64,000 nt of DNA from an uncultured Bacteroidales bacterium (GTDB taxonomy: Bacteria > Bacteroidota > Bacteroidia > Bacteroidales > Paludibacteraceae): positions 20,882-84,881 of the forward strand of contig CACZOA010000011.1 of NCBI GenBank assembly GCA_902782665.1. Reading direction: 5' to 3'. Position numbers and translations under genes: made by a program. This document shows positions 26,648 through 35,595 of the stretch, piece by piece; position 1 is the first letter of the stretch; each line of letters starts with the position of its first letter. A model generated the notes under the pieces. That model saw only the letters and a list, made by a program, of their open reading frames with translations. It was not told the DNA's origin and searched no databases.

Positions 26648-26761
26648 CTATATATGAAAGACCGTCTATTATATTTGACTCAATTAAAGTATTCTTAAAT
26701 CAATGGGGATAATTTTGGGATATGTCTGCCATATATTTGAGATTGGCAAAAATGGTTACCC

Positions 26762-27748
26762 CTACCCAAAATATTTTTTTAATACTGCCAAGGAAATCAA
26801 ATCCTCTCGTTTTTTATCCATGAATTGAGCAACATATTCATGCGCGTGCTCAATAATTGCCTTTGCTTCTTCAGGATGGTCGTGATAATATCGCACACGT
26901 TCCTCAACATCGGAGAAATCAGATGCCACCTCCACATAATGGTAATTAGGAATCAATGTTCCCTCCATAAACCATGTCTCACAAGTGGGACGAGGCATCA
27001 CTGCCAAAGAATTGGATGACATCACCCATTTAAGATTGCTGGCGACGTCGTTTCCCTCAATAGCCATTATGAACTGATAATCAAGGTGCTCCTCGATAGT
27101 CATCTTGCCTGTCCTCCACTCTATTGGCGAATCGGTCTTGCGTCCCACGTCTCCTACATCAAAGAGAGGATTGCCATAAAACTTCGTCATGAAATCCTTT
27201 CTTGACTGTTTTCCTGCAATTTTTCCACGAAAAATCACTTTGAATTCTTTTTCTTCGAATTGTTTGCTATCATTCACAAAAATGAAATGACGAACCTTGT
27301 CGAGTTTTAATACAATTGAATTGCGATTATCATCACATAATGGACGACTCTTCACAACAGACGGGATTTCTGGCACATACGTTACATCGCCAGGCTCAAA
27401 TCCCCATCTTTTATCTCCGGGAAAAAAGCGTGTAAACTCGTATGTATCATGCATATACACATTCCCACCCCACACTTTTTTCCACGATTCACTTAATCGT
27501 TCCGCAGATTCTGGCAAAACAACCGGAGAGTCAATTTGACAATAATAATCCACACGCTTCATAATATAGTCACGATCTTTTCGTGATTCAATTTGAGCAA
27601 GTAGATGTGGCAAACGATTTCGACAAAAACAACGAGGCATCAACAGCCTCATATAACAACGCAGATAGTAGGCGAATTTCATATTCTTCCCACTATTCAA
27701 AGTATAATATATCTTTCTTAACATCCGATTGTCTGTATTAGTCAACAC
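26762..27748 (-). CDS. Glycosyltransferase family 90 (CAP10/LPS-modifying type)
   Basis: A 328-residue probable glycosyltransferase of the GT90 (CAP10-like, 'lipopolysaccharide A protein') family, which moves a sugar such as xylose or glucose to a surface glycan. Family features seen are 'GNVYMHDTYEFTRFFPGD', 'VPSVVKSRP' region strands, 'FRGKIAGKQSRKDFM', and the C-terminal acceptor/donor region 'EGNDVASNLKWVMSSNSLAVMP...ETWFMEGTLIPNYHYVEV'. There is no signal peptide, so it probably acts on the cytoplasmic face. A -7 element sits just upstream, divergent from the lipoprotein gene. Alternative starts at 27724 and 27682 are possible. Confidence 0.85.
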   Translation of the reverse strand: MLTNTDNRMLRKIYYTLNSGKNMKFAYYLRCYMRLLMPRCFCRNRLPHLLAQIESRKDRDYIMKRVDYYCQIDSPVVLPESAERLSESWKKVWGGNVYMHDTYEFTRFFPGDKRWGFEPGDVTYVPEIPSVVKSRPLCDDNRNSIVLKLDKVRHFIFVNDSKQFEEKEFKVIFRGKIAGKQSRKDFMTKFYGNPLFDVGDVGRKTDSPIEWRTGKMTIEEHLDYQFIMAIEGNDVASNLKWVMSSNSLAVMPRPTCETWFMEGTLIPNYHYVEVASDFSDVEERVRYYHDHPEEAKAIIEHAHEYVAQFMDKKREDLISLAVLKKYFG

Positions 27749-27777
27749 TATGCCATACAGATAATTGCACAGCGTGG

Positions 27778-27785
27778 CAAAATTA
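27778..27785 (-). promoter_or_regulatory. Bacteroidota -7 promoter element of the GT90 gene
   Basis: On the minus strand TAATTTTG, 29 nt upstream of the first ATG. No obvious -33. Confidence 0.45.
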
Positions 27786-27796
27786 ACAATATTTTA

Positions 27797-27828
27797 TTTG
27801 TTTTGTTGTAGACTAATTGATAATTTTG
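27797..27828 (+). promoter_or_regulatory. Promoter of the lipoprotein gene
   Basis: TTTG (27797-27800), a 20-nt spacer and TAATTTTG (27821-27828) match both elements. The predicted leader is about 68 nt. Confidence 0.75.
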
Positions 27829-27902
27829 CAAATGAATGGAATTTCAAAATAGTTTTGAAATTTTAGTCCAGAATTTTATAAAACAACAAAATATAAAGAA
27901 CA

Positions 27903-28760
27903 ATGACTATCAAAGCATTAAACGGAGGTAAGCTCCTATGCCTTATGGCAACAGTAGCAGGTGTTATGACACTTGGATCTTGTAACAAAGACGATGACGA
28001 ACCAGAACCAGAACCTGCACCAGTGGTTCCTGTAGACCCAACACCAAAGAAGGTTGTCTACCCAGACCAGTTCTCTTTCAGACTTAACAATTCAACACCA
28101 GACTCACTTAACTCAGGAGACACAATCAAGGCAAACACATTGCTTGCTGATGGTGTTAACTCAGATAGCGTTAGCGTAGACGTGGTTCTTCGCAACAAGA
28201 CAATGGTAGATCCTGCATCTGTAACATTCACAGTTTCTAACTCAATCCTAGGAAAGGTTAACGTTTCAGGTAACGCTTCTATCACAGACTCTATCTACAG
28301 CATCACATTCCCTGCTATTGAGGGTTCTTACGCTTTGTCTATCAACGGTAAGGCAAGAAACTTTACTGTTGCTGGTACAGGAAAAGCAATTACTGCTAGT
28401 TCAAGAAACTTCTCTAACAGCTATGTTGTTGTATTTACATCAGACAATGCTAAAGCTGGTGAATTTACATTTACTCCATATTCAGAAACAGAGGATGGTT
28501 CTGTATATGCTAAACTATCTGGAAATGGTAAGTTTGTTGCATTAACAGAAGATGATTACAACGGTTATCTATCTGGAAATAAAGGTCTTTTGGAAGTGGC
28601 ATTGAAAGATGTTGCTGATGAGGATTGGAAGTCAAGCATTAATAATGCAAATTATTTTGCTTATCAGTCAGGAGATAAGATCTTTTTAGGAAAGGTTTCT
28701 AATTTCGTAGGAGCATCTCTTCGTGAAGCATCTTCAATGACAGTTTCATTGACATTCTAA
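27903..28760 (+). CDS. Surface or periplasmic lipoprotein of unknown function
   Basis: A 285-residue lipoprotein. The lipobox TLGSC places the lipidated cysteine near residue 27. A run of Asp and Glu/Pro (NKDDDEPEPEPAP) follows, an acidic stretch of the kind that marks Bacteroidota lipoproteins for export to the cell surface. The body is beta-rich with an immunoglobulin-like feel (DSVSVDVVLRNKTMVDPASVTFTVSN) and no catalytic motif. Codon usage shifts from C-ending to A/T-ending codons around 28380-28450. It has its own promoter and terminator. The function is unknown. Confidence 0.8.
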   Translation: MTIKALNGGKLLCLMATVAGVMTLGSCNKDDDEPEPEPAPVVPVDPTPKKVVYPDQFSFRLNNSTPDSLNSGDTIKANTLLADGVNSDSVSVDVVLRNKTMVDPASVTFTVSNSILGKVNVSGNASITDSIYSITFPAIEGSYALSINGKARNFTVAGTGKAITASSRNFSNSYVVVFTSDNAKAGEFTFTPYSETEDGSVYAKLSGNGKFVALTEDDYNGYLSGNKGLLEVALKDVADEDWKSSINNANYFAYQSGDKIFLGKVSNFVGASLREASSMTVSLTF

Positions 28761-28803
28761 TGATAATGTAGTTTCAAACGAGACTACAGCATCATCAATT
28801 CAT

Positions 28804-28835
28804 AAGCCCGGCATTTATATGTCGGGCTTTTTTTA
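28804..28835 (+). terminator. Terminator after the lipoprotein gene
   Basis: GCCCGGCAT/ATGTCGGGC stem (one G-T pair), a short loop and seven T. Confidence 0.9.
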
Positions 28836-28846
28836 GATATAATATT

Positions 28847-28984
28847 CTAATTTGTTGACTTCCACTCCTCAAAATAAGAATCGTAATCAAACGCTGCTAA
28901 AATTATGCGTGTGACGGCTACATTATCTTCCATATTACATTCGTAAGTGACTGAGGAATGTGCACCTACACAGCCAGTAGATAT
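28847..28984 (-). pseudogene. Possible 3' remnant of a broken gene
   Basis: On the minus strand 45 codons stay open between stops. They encode a protein-like tail (EDNVAVTRIILAAFDYDSYF then EEWKSTN) with a mixed hydrophobic/acidic pattern. Only the last 28 residues follow a Met. No family is recognised and no promoter is seen. It may be the end of a deleted gene or chance. Confidence 0.25.
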
Positions 28985-29045
28985 TTATAATATTCCATAA
29001 GTATTATGTTTTGTTTGTCAGAAAAATATCATGTTGAGAATGAAT

Positions 29046-29783
29046 TTATTTTAAAACCGCACGGACAGGTAATCCTTCTGTGCGATTGACATTGTAGAAA
29101 GTCCCGTGCTTTGTTTTAAGAAATTCCAAATAGTGAGCGGATATATTGGACTCTTCATTTAACGAAGAAGACCAATAGAGTCCACCGAACGCATCTCTCC
29201 AATGTTCCGAACCCTTACGAGAGCCCGCAGCTGGAAGAAAAATAGAATTTCCATTCTTGCCTGTGAATTTTGCTCCGAACACTCCGTTTTGTTCTGTCAA
29301 ACTGCGGTCACAGTATCTCCAAAGTTCAGATAGTTCTTCAAATGTAGGCATGCGCCATTCAGATCCCCAATTGACGGTGGCAGCGTCATCCTCTGGAAGA
29401 AGAGTGGAAAGACTGTCAACTATTCCGTCGTCTTCATTTATACAATATTTTCTACAGAAATACATATCCCACCCCAATTGATCTGACTTTTCTGTTTCTA
29501 ACACTACTTGATTTTTTTTATTAAACGTAATGTATTTATATGTGGTTTCGTCGTATACATCCTTAGTCTTTGTCTCACCCCAAGCGAAATAGGCTCCATA
29601 TTCTTCAGGTTTTGTTGCTCCGACGTTGCACGTCGCCCACTTTGTACCGCTTGGAAGACCAAGGTCGACATATTCATGTCCACCTGCAATATTTTTGCCT
29701 TTGGTCTTCAATTTATTCTGTGCGGAACATCCAACTCCGCAGACCATTAGCAACATTATTATCTGAAGTATAAACTTCTTCAT
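29046..29783 (-). CDS. Exported FISUMP-like/DUF1566-type protein
   Basis: A 245-residue exported protein with a lipobox-like N-terminus (MKKFILQIIMLLMVCGVGC). It has the Bacteroidales 'HEYVDLGLPSGTKWATCNVG' module (Fibrobacter major-paralogous-domain-like, C-type-lectin-like fold). Hallmarks are AYFAWGE, the WRMPTFEELSELW motif, GNSIFLPAAGSR, YWSSS and the closing 'GLPVRAV'. Such domains are abundant, secreted and of unknown ligand. It begins 22 nt after the end of the preceding minus-strand gene, so the two form a small operon. Confidence 0.85.
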   Translation of the reverse strand: MKKFILQIIMLLMVCGVGCSAQNKLKTKGKNIAGGHEYVDLGLPSGTKWATCNVGATKPEEYGAYFAWGETKTKDVYDETTYKYITFNKKNQVVLETEKSDQLGWDMYFCRKYCINEDDGIVDSLSTLLPEDDAATVNWGSEWRMPTFEELSELWRYCDRSLTEQNGVFGAKFTGKNGNSIFLPAAGSRKGSEHWRDAFGGLYWSSSLNEESNISAHYLEFLKTKHGTFYNVNRTEGLPVRAVLK

Positions 29784-29805
29784 ATTGTATATGATTTTTT
29801 AATTA

Positions 29806-30438
29806 TCAATTTCCAAAATATTGTATAAGCCATCCCAAATTGAACAGAAATGAATGTTCTTTGATTTTGGTTCCTTTATAATTTCCAATACTGGTTAAAT
29901 CGTGATTAAAACCAGTTCCAAAATAAATTCCATTACTGAACATTATCTTAAATTGGTAAGTGCCACCAAAAATAAATGGCTTATAATCAAACGGAATGGA
30001 TTTTCTTCCGGGATTAAATGTAAAATCTGGAGCAAATGAAATGTATCCCACGTGTCCCTTCCCCTCGTCGTACGCAATCTTACCAAATATAGGAAGAGGA
30101 ATAGCAATTGTTGGATTTATGGAAATATGGTTGGATTTAAACTTTGTCTCTTTGCCATAAATATCATAGAATGTATTATTTCCTTGTGAGAAAACAATAT
30201 TCAACTCAAATGGATCACTTTTTGCGCCACAGGAAATTCTAACACCAGGATTAGATTCAATCGAACAACAATCTTCTTTAAGCTTATTGATGAATGACTT
30301 ATTATAATGGTCTATGTGCACTCCACCATCCACAGATATTCCAGCCTTAGGTGGATAATAGCCTCCTGCAAACACAGATGATCCACAAAGAAGCAAGGAT
30401 ATTGTGATTCCTATTCTCACAAGTTTGGCCAACTTCAT
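29806..30438 (-). CDS. Exported small beta-barrel-like protein
   Basis: A 210-residue protein with a signal peptide (cleavage near SSVFA). Alternating hydrophobic/polar strands are typical of an outer-membrane barrel (GISVDGGVHIDHY, ISINPTIAIPLP, GHVGYISFAPDFTF, FIFGGTYQFKIMF), and it ends LFNLGWLIQYFGN. The family is not recognised. A good promoter lies upstream (minus strand ATTG, 21 nt, TATATTTG). It is co-transcribed with the FISUMP-like gene. Confidence 0.7.
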   Translation of the reverse strand: MKLAKLVRIGITISLLLCGSSVFAGGYYPPKAGISVDGGVHIDHYNKSFINKLKEDCCSIESNPGVRISCGAKSDPFELNIVFSQGNNTFYDIYGKETKFKSNHISINPTIAIPLPIFGKIAYDEGKGHVGYISFAPDFTFNPGRKSIPFDYKPFIFGGTYQFKIMFSNGIYFGTGFNHDLTSIGNYKGTKIKEHSFLFNLGWLIQYFGN

Positions 30439-30471
30439 AATTTCTAAATTTATGATTTCTGATATTCTCTA

Positions 30472-30504
30472 CAAATATAATTTTAATAAACGACTGTTGC
30501 CAAT
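30472..30504 (-). promoter_or_regulatory. Promoter of the two-gene exported-protein operon
   Basis: Minus strand ATTG (30504-30501), a 21-nt spacer and TATATTTG (30479-30472). It lies 34 nt before the start codon. Confidence 0.65.
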
Positions 30505-30563
30505 AATCAAGAGGAAATGAAAAACTCGGTAGATAAATTTGATTTGGTTTAAGTGTCAATAAT

Positions 30564-30592
30564 AAAAAAAGAGACGCGATTCCCCGCGTCTC
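30564..30592 (-). terminator. Terminator after cstA
   Basis: Minus strand GAGACGCG/CGCGTCTC 8-bp stem with a 6-nt loop, followed by TTT and a T-run (A-run at 30564-30570 on the plus strand). Confidence 0.85.
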
Positions 30593-30618
30593 TTTACATC
30601 AATATTTCACATCAGGAT

Positions 30619-32055
30619 TTATTTCACAATCAAATCACTTGAATCTTTTTTAGATTTCATATTCTTCAAGAAGACCATAACTGTCATGATTGTCACTACA
30701 GCTCCTGCTGTATATGAGATCGTTTTGTCGAGATGCAAACACTCAGGAGCGATAAAGATGTATGTAGAGCAAACCATTGTCATGAAGATTGCTGGCACAA
30801 ATGTCACCCACCAATAGTTTCCTCTTTTTCTCAAGTAGACGGTGATCGCCCACAATGTGAATACCGACAATGCCTGATTACACCATGCGAAATATCTCCA
30901 GATCAGATTGAATCCCTCTTTGTCGCTGACACTGTAGATCAACACAATCAAAGTGACTGCAAAGATAGGCAAACTGATTGCCAATCTGCTTTTGATTGTT
31001 TTCTGCTCTTTATTCAAGAAATCAGCAACGATCAGACGTGCACTTCTCAATGCTGTATCTCCACTAGTGATCGGTGCAAAAACGACTCCTAAAAGTGCCA
31101 ATACACTACCTACTTGACCCAACCAATTCGTTGTGATATTATCCACAATCAGTGCGGCATTGTTTTCTTCCATACCATGCTCGTTGAAGAAATAGTTGGC
31201 AGCGGCAGCCCAAATAAGAGCAACAATACCCTCTGTGATCATAGCACCGTAGAAGATCGGTCTACCATGTTTCTCATTTGTCATACAACGTGCCATAAGC
31301 GGACTCTGTGTGGCATGGAATCCACTGATAGCTCCACATGCGATGCTCACAAACATCATTGGGAACAAAGGCATCGCATCCTCTCCTGCAGGATGTGTGT
31401 TCTCCAAACCATCCCAAATCTCTGGTAGTGCAGGATTTGTCTTGACCAACATAACCAACACTCCTACAGCCATAAAAATCAATGCGATAGCAAATAGTGG
31501 ATAAACCTTTCCAATAACTTTGTCTATTGGCAACAATGTAGCCAAGATATAATAGATGAAAATGACTCCGAACCATATAGTTGGATCAAGAGATGTCAGT
31601 TTTCCTAAAATAGCCGATGGACCACTTACAAACACAGCTCCAACAAGAATCATCAAGATCACAGTGAAGACACGCATTATCTTTTTTGCGTTCATTCCAA
31701 GATGACGGCCGATAATGTCGGGCAAACTCTCTCCGCCCTCTCTCAAACTCATCATTCCTGCAAGATAATCGTGTACGGCTCCAGCGAAAATACAACCGAA
31801 CACAATCCACAAGTAAGATGCGGCACCAAACTTAGCACCCATAATGGCACCAAAAATTGGTCCGAGACCTGCGATGTTCAAAAACTGAATCATGAAGATT
31901 CGCCATGTTGGCAATGGCATGAAATCAACTCCATCCTGCTTCTCAATAGCTGGAGTAACTCTCTTAGGATCTGGGCCAAAGACGTTCTCAACAAACTTTC
32001 CGTAAAAGAAATAGCCCAAAATAAGTGCGACAAACGCAACGTAAAAAGAACTCAT
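30619..32055 (-). CDS. cstA: Carbon starvation protein CstA, peptide/pyruvate transporter family
   Basis: A 478-residue inner-membrane transporter with about 13 helices. Family motifs seen are FKR-like 'DFMPLPTWRIFMIQFLNIAGLGPIFGAIMGA' (broken here: GLGPIFGAI and FLNIAGL), 'GAVHDYLAGMMSLREGG', 'ISGFHATQSPLMARCM', and 'FAPITSGDTALRSARLI'. CstA/BtsT proteins import peptides or pyruvate under carbon limitation; which substrate applies here is unknown. It is shorter than E. coli CstA (about 700) because the C-terminal part is reduced, a form common in Bacteroidota. A terminator-like hairpin lies immediately upstream of its start codon. Confidence 0.93.
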   Translation of the reverse strand: MSSFYVAFVALILGYFFYGKFVENVFGPDPKRVTPAIEKQDGVDFMPLPTWRIFMIQFLNIAGLGPIFGAIMGAKFGAASYLWIVFGCIFAGAVHDYLAGMMSLREGGESLPDIIGRHLGMNAKKIMRVFTVILMILVGAVFVSGPSAILGKLTSLDPTIWFGVIFIYYILATLLPIDKVIGKVYPLFAIALIFMAVGVLVMLVKTNPALPEIWDGLENTHPAGEDAMPLFPMMFVSIACGAISGFHATQSPLMARCMTNEKHGRPIFYGAMITEGIVALIWAAAANYFFNEHGMEENNAALIVDNITTNWLGQVGSVLALLGVVFAPITSGDTALRSARLIVADFLNKEQKTIKSRLAISLPIFAVTLIVLIYSVSDKEGFNLIWRYFAWCNQALSVFTLWAITVYLRKRGNYWWVTFVPAIFMTMVCSTYIFIAPECLHLDKTISYTAGAVVTIMTVMVFLKNMKSKKDSSDLIVK

Positions 32056-32062
32056 CTTTTTC

Positions 32063-32098
32063 TAAAATAAAAAACTTGGGTGGACTCACGTCCACCCA
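32063..32098 (-). terminator. Hairpin with T-run just before cstA
   Basis: Minus strand TGGGTGGAC, a 4-nt loop and GTCCACCCA form a 9-bp perfect stem. It is followed by a T-rich tract ending 8 nt before the cstA ATG. It ends manC transcription or attenuates cstA. Confidence 0.7.
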
Positions 32099-32111
32099 TA
32101 TTGATTAATTG

Positions 32112-33197
32112 TTAAATATAATCTTCTCCAAAAGCTTCTTTTGTTTCACTTACATAATCGCGGATATGCTGTTCTTCCGACTTTCTGCAAATAAGCAGAA
32201 CATTATCGTCGTCTACAACAATCATATCATCCAAACCTTCCACGATCGCGATCTTGTTTTCAGCTAGGCTGATCACATTTCCTTTTGAATTATGATATTT
32301 CACCCTACCCTTCAATGTGGCGTTCTGATTCACATCTTTTGCGTCAGACAAATCGTAAAGACTGCCCCATGTGCCAAGGTCTGACCATCCGAAATCAGCC
32401 GCTATCACATTCACATTCTGTGCTTTCTCCATGATCGCATAGTCGATCGAAAGATTCTTGCTTGTCTGATAAATCGAATCGATATATTCCTGCTCTTTTG
32501 GTGTGTTGTAATAGCTGCTGCCAGCCTTAAACTTGTTCCAAATTTCTGGTTCATGCTGCTCGAACGCATTCGAAATAGCCTTCACATTCCACAAGAACAT
32601 ACCTGAATTCCACAAAAACTCGTCGCTTTCAAAGAATATCTTTGCCAACTCCAGATTTGGTTTCTCTGTGAATGTCTTCACTTTGAAGATAGAATCTGTG
32701 GATGATCCGTTCTCGATCTGAATATATCCGTATCCTGTCTCTGGACGGGATGGCTTGATACCAAGTGTCATCAACACCTCATTATTGGCAGTGAAATTCA
32801 AACCTTTCTCAATTGTGTTTAGAAATTCCTGCTCTTTCAAAACCAAATGGTCCGACGGTGCGATCACAACGTTTGCATTTGGATTAAACGACGCTATCTT
32901 GTTCATTGCGTATGCAATACAAGGTGCTGTGTTGCGACGTGCTGGCTCCAAAAGCAACTGACGTTCTGTCAACATTGGCAACTGCTCAAGAATCAAATCT
33001 TTATATTGTACGTTAGACGCAATAAAGATATTCTCAGTAGGTATGATCTTTGCAAAACGATCAAATGTCTGCTGCAAAAGAGTTCGGCCAGTGCCAAAGA
33101 AATCTAAAAACTGTTTTGGTCTGTTCGAACGTGAGCATGGCCAAAAACGTGTGCCTGCTCCACCAGCCATAATAACTAAAAATCTGTTCTTATCCAT
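32112..33197 (-). CDS. manC: Mannose-1-phosphate guanylyltransferase
   Basis: A 361-residue cytoplasmic nucleotidyltransferase making GDP-mannose from GTP and mannose-1-phosphate for capsule, O-antigen and glycoprotein synthesis. The pyrophosphorylase signature GGAGTRFWPCSRSNRPKQF is at residues 12-30. 'PSDHLV', 'FTEKPN' and 'WNSGMFLW' follow in family order. There is no fused phosphomannose isomerase cupin domain, so it is the short, single-function form. It follows the Bax-inhibitor gene by 6 nt, suggesting co-transcription. Naming it manC rather than cpsB follows common use for this short form. Confidence 0.93.
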   Translation of the reverse strand: MDKNRFLVIMAGGAGTRFWPCSRSNRPKQFLDFFGTGRTLLQQTFDRFAKIIPTENIFIASNVQYKDLILEQLPMLTERQLLLEPARRNTAPCIAYAMNKIASFNPNANVVIAPSDHLVLKEQEFLNTIEKGLNFTANNEVLMTLGIKPSRPETGYGYIQIENGSSTDSIFKVKTFTEKPNLELAKIFFESDEFLWNSGMFLWNVKAISNAFEQHEPEIWNKFKAGSSYYNTPKEQEYIDSIYQTSKNLSIDYAIMEKAQNVNVIAADFGWSDLGTWGSLYDLSDAKDVNQNATLKGRVKYHNSKGNVISLAENKIAIVEGLDDMIVVDDDNVLLICRKSEEQHIRDYVSETKEAFGEDYI

Positions 33198-33203
33198 TTT
33201 TAA

Positions 33204-33935
33204 TTAGTCTCTGCTTCGTCCTAAAATTTTCAAGATATAAAGGAATAGGTTGATGAAGTCCAAGTATAGCTCCAAAGCGCCATACACTACCCATCTCTGC
33301 TGATCTTCCTCTGCCAAATAGTGGAAACCTCCATTCTTCAATTTCTGTGTGTCATACGCAGTCAAAACTACGAATACACCTACCATAGCATAGTTGATTA
33401 TCCAATCTAAAGTAGAACTAGCCATGAACATATTCACAATTGTAGCGATGATTCCTCCAATCAAAATGAAGAATGCTATTCTTCCGATAGTAGAAAGATC
33501 TTTCTTAATCTTGTATCCAATGAATGAACATGCTCCGAATGTACCTGCGGTTATGAAGAATGCAGTCTCAATCAATCCCAATTCATAAACTAGGAATATC
33601 GCAGACAATGTCAAACCGTTCACAATCGAATATATGACAAACAAGATATTCAATGTCTTAGCCTCAAACTTTTGAATTCCTGCACTGATTGCGATGACAA
33701 GACCAAGTTCAACCAATGCCCAAATCCAGAATGAACCAAGGAAAATGTTGCGCAATGTCTCTGAATGTGCCACTACCCAAGCAGAAGCTCCAGTCAAAAG
33801 CAATGCATAACACATCATCTTATAAACCGATGTCATATATTTTGATAGAGCTACCTTCTCATGATCAACATACTGTCCTTCAGAAGTAGAGCTATTGATC
33901 CTCTCTTCTTTTGAATAATTTTCTAGTTCTCCCAT
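33204..33935 (-). CDS. Bax inhibitor-1/YccA family membrane protein
   Basis: A 243-residue inner-membrane protein with seven helices after a polar N-terminus of about 35 residues (MGELENYSKEERINSS...). The family pattern is clear: 'VYKMMCYALLLTGASAWVV', 'IVNGLTLSAIFLVYEL', 'SCAFGACSFIGYKIKKDLS'-like strand order, and the C-terminal 'DTQKLKNGG...ALELYLDFINLFLYILKILG' that is the BI-1 signature. Bacterial members are pH-sensitive calcium-leak channels or FtsH-linked (YccA-like). It is the first gene of a likely BI-1/manC unit with a -7 element upstream. Confidence 0.93.
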   Translation of the reverse strand: MGELENYSKEERINSSTSEGQYVDHEKVALSKYMTSVYKMMCYALLLTGASAWVVAHSETLRNIFLGSFWIWALVELGLVIAISAGIQKFEAKTLNILFVIYSIVNGLTLSAIFLVYELGLIETAFFITAGTFGACSFIGYKIKKDLSTIGRIAFFILIGGIIATIVNMFMASSTLDWIINYAMVGVFVVLTAYDTQKLKNGGFHYLAEEDQQRWVVYGALELYLDFINLFLYILKILGRSRD

Positions 33936-33975
33936 ATCCTTTTTGTTATTTAGTTACGCAAGTTTTATTTTTCTG

Positions 33976-33983
33976 CAAAAATA
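33976..33983 (-). promoter_or_regulatory. Bacteroidota -7 promoter element
   Basis: Minus strand TATTTTTG, 40 nt before the BI-1 start. No matching -33. Confidence 0.5.
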
Positions 33984-34080
33984 ATCAAAAAACGCTTTCT
34001 TTGAAAATGTGAATTTGATTTTTAGAAATTTTTAAGAAAACCCATATCCGATAGTCAATTTGCAGATGTTTTTGTTTTGA

Positions 34081-35268
34081 TTATTCGTTTGTATTAAGCT
34101 GATACTCGTTTGTACCGTGCAATTTTACATTGAATGTCATGATCTCACCCTGTCTGTCGACGGTGACTTTCACCTCATCGCCTGGGCTGAATCGCGTCAA
34201 TCTGTCTTGGATCTCAGCCACTGATTTCACTTTAGCGTTGTCGACGGCAATGATGACATCTCCGTTCTGCATTCCAGCATCTTTTGCTCCTCCATTTTGT
34301 CCGACTTCCACAACAAAGACTCCATCCAGACGGTTGACATAGTTGGCTTTAGCAAACTCGTTTGAGATGTCTGTTATCACAATTCCAAGCAACGCTCTCT
34401 GTACAGATCCAAACTGTTTCAAGTCTGACACAATCTTTGTCATTATCGACACCGGAATCGCAAACGCATATCCTGCGAATGAGCCTGTCTGTGAGGCAAT
34501 GGCGGAATTTATACCGACCAATTCTCCATTCAAGTTCACAAGCGCTCCTCCACTGTTTCCTGGATTCACTGCGGCATCTGTCTGAATGAATGATTCTATC
34601 TTCATGTCTCCAGACAAAATATTGATATTACGTCCTTTGGCACTCACAATTCCAGCAGTCACTGTTGATGTGAGGTTAAACGGATTACCCACCGCCAACA
34701 CCCACTCTCCTACTTTCAGATTGTCGGAATTGCCAATTTCAATTGGAGAAAGATCCTCTGCTTCTATTTTAAGCAAGGCCAAATCTGTTGATGGATCCAA
34801 ACCTATGATTTGTGCTTCAAACTCTCGTTTATCATTAAGAGTGACAGTCACACGGTCGGCTCCCTGCACTACGTGGTTGTTCGTCACTATGTAGCCGAGA
34901 TTGTCAAGTATCACTCCCGAACCAGAGCCAACCGGTCTTGGATTTGTGTTTTGTGGCTGGCGACGTGGCTGTCCGAAGAATGAACCGAACAAATCCTCCA
35001 GAGTCACGACATTGGACTGTCTGCCTTTGGAATATGTGATGATATGGACAACTGAATTAAGCGATTTCTCTGCAGCGACAGTGAAATCAACTCCCGTCGA
35101 GACATATTTTGCTGAAGAACTTGAAGAATTAACCGCAGTAGACTCTCTCAACAAAGCATTTGTATCGTTATCGGAAGAAAGCTTTGTATGCTCCTTGCAT
35201 GACAGAAGCAATGATGAAAAAATGGCAATCGAACATGCCGTCAAAACACTCCTTTTCATACCCTTCAA
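34081..35268 (-). CDS. Lipoprotein HtrA/DegP-family serine protease
   Basis: A 395-residue trypsin-like protease for envelope protein quality control. The signal peptide ends in a lipobox (LLSC, Cys24), so it is a lipid-anchored periplasmic or outer-membrane enzyme, unlike soluble DegP. The catalytic triad is His132 (TNNHVVQG), Asp162 (STDLALLK) and Ser239 (GNSGGAL). A single PDZ domain (about 285-385, ALLGIVITDIS...GMQNGDVIIAVDN) follows; many Bacteroidota homologues have two. ATG 35259 is an alternative start. A -7 element lies just upstream and the gene appears monocistronic. Confidence 0.94.
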   Translation of the reverse strand: MKGMKRSVLTACSIAIFSSLLLSCKEHTKLSSDNDTNALLRESTAVNSSSSSAKYVSTGVDFTVAAEKSLNSVVHIITYSKGRQSNVVTLEDLFGSFFGQPRRQPQNTNPRPVGSGSGVILDNLGYIVTNNHVVQGADRVTVTLNDKREFEAQIIGLDPSTDLALLKIEAEDLSPIEIGNSDNLKVGEWVLAVGNPFNLTSTVTAGIVSAKGRNINILSGDMKIESFIQTDAAVNPGNSGGALVNLNGELVGINSAIASQTGSFAGYAFAIPVSIMTKIVSDLKQFGSVQRALLGIVITDISNEFAKANYVNRLDGVFVVEVGQNGGAKDAGMQNGDVIIAVDNAKVKSVAEIQDRLTRFSPGDEVKVTVDRQGEIMTFNVKLHGTNEYQLNTNE

Positions 35269-35595
35269 TTTTTTTATTACCTTTCTACAAAAATAACGAA
35301 ATTAAAGCTTTTTTATTGTGTGAAAAGATGAATTTTCTCCAAACTCGTACAAATAGACATCACAATCAAACTAAATGTTAAATAACTATTTACTTTAGTT
35401 ATCAAATAGAGAATTGTTAATGGTCCGTTTTATTAATTTGAACCTATCCGCCCTCTTCAGTCCAAAGAAAAATAAGATACTATGATCTATATAACAACTT
35501 GTTTGTTCGTTTTCCGAGCATCACCAAACATGTATGCTGTTTTCTGTTTAAACCAATAATTTGAGAATGAAAAACATGTGTACAGTACATCTGTA
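35269..35595. other. Gene-free gap with the htrA promoter
   Basis: AT-rich, no coding sequence. Minus strand TATTTTTG at 35288-35295 is the likely -7 element of the HtrA gene, 20 nt from its start codon. The remaining part, up to the end of the 589-residue membrane protein gene, shows no clear terminator. Confidence 0.45.

Noticed and set aside
27749-27902. Small RNA or riboswitch between the divergent GT90 and lipoprotein genes
   Set aside because: Only two promoters and AT-rich sequence are seen; no conserved fold.
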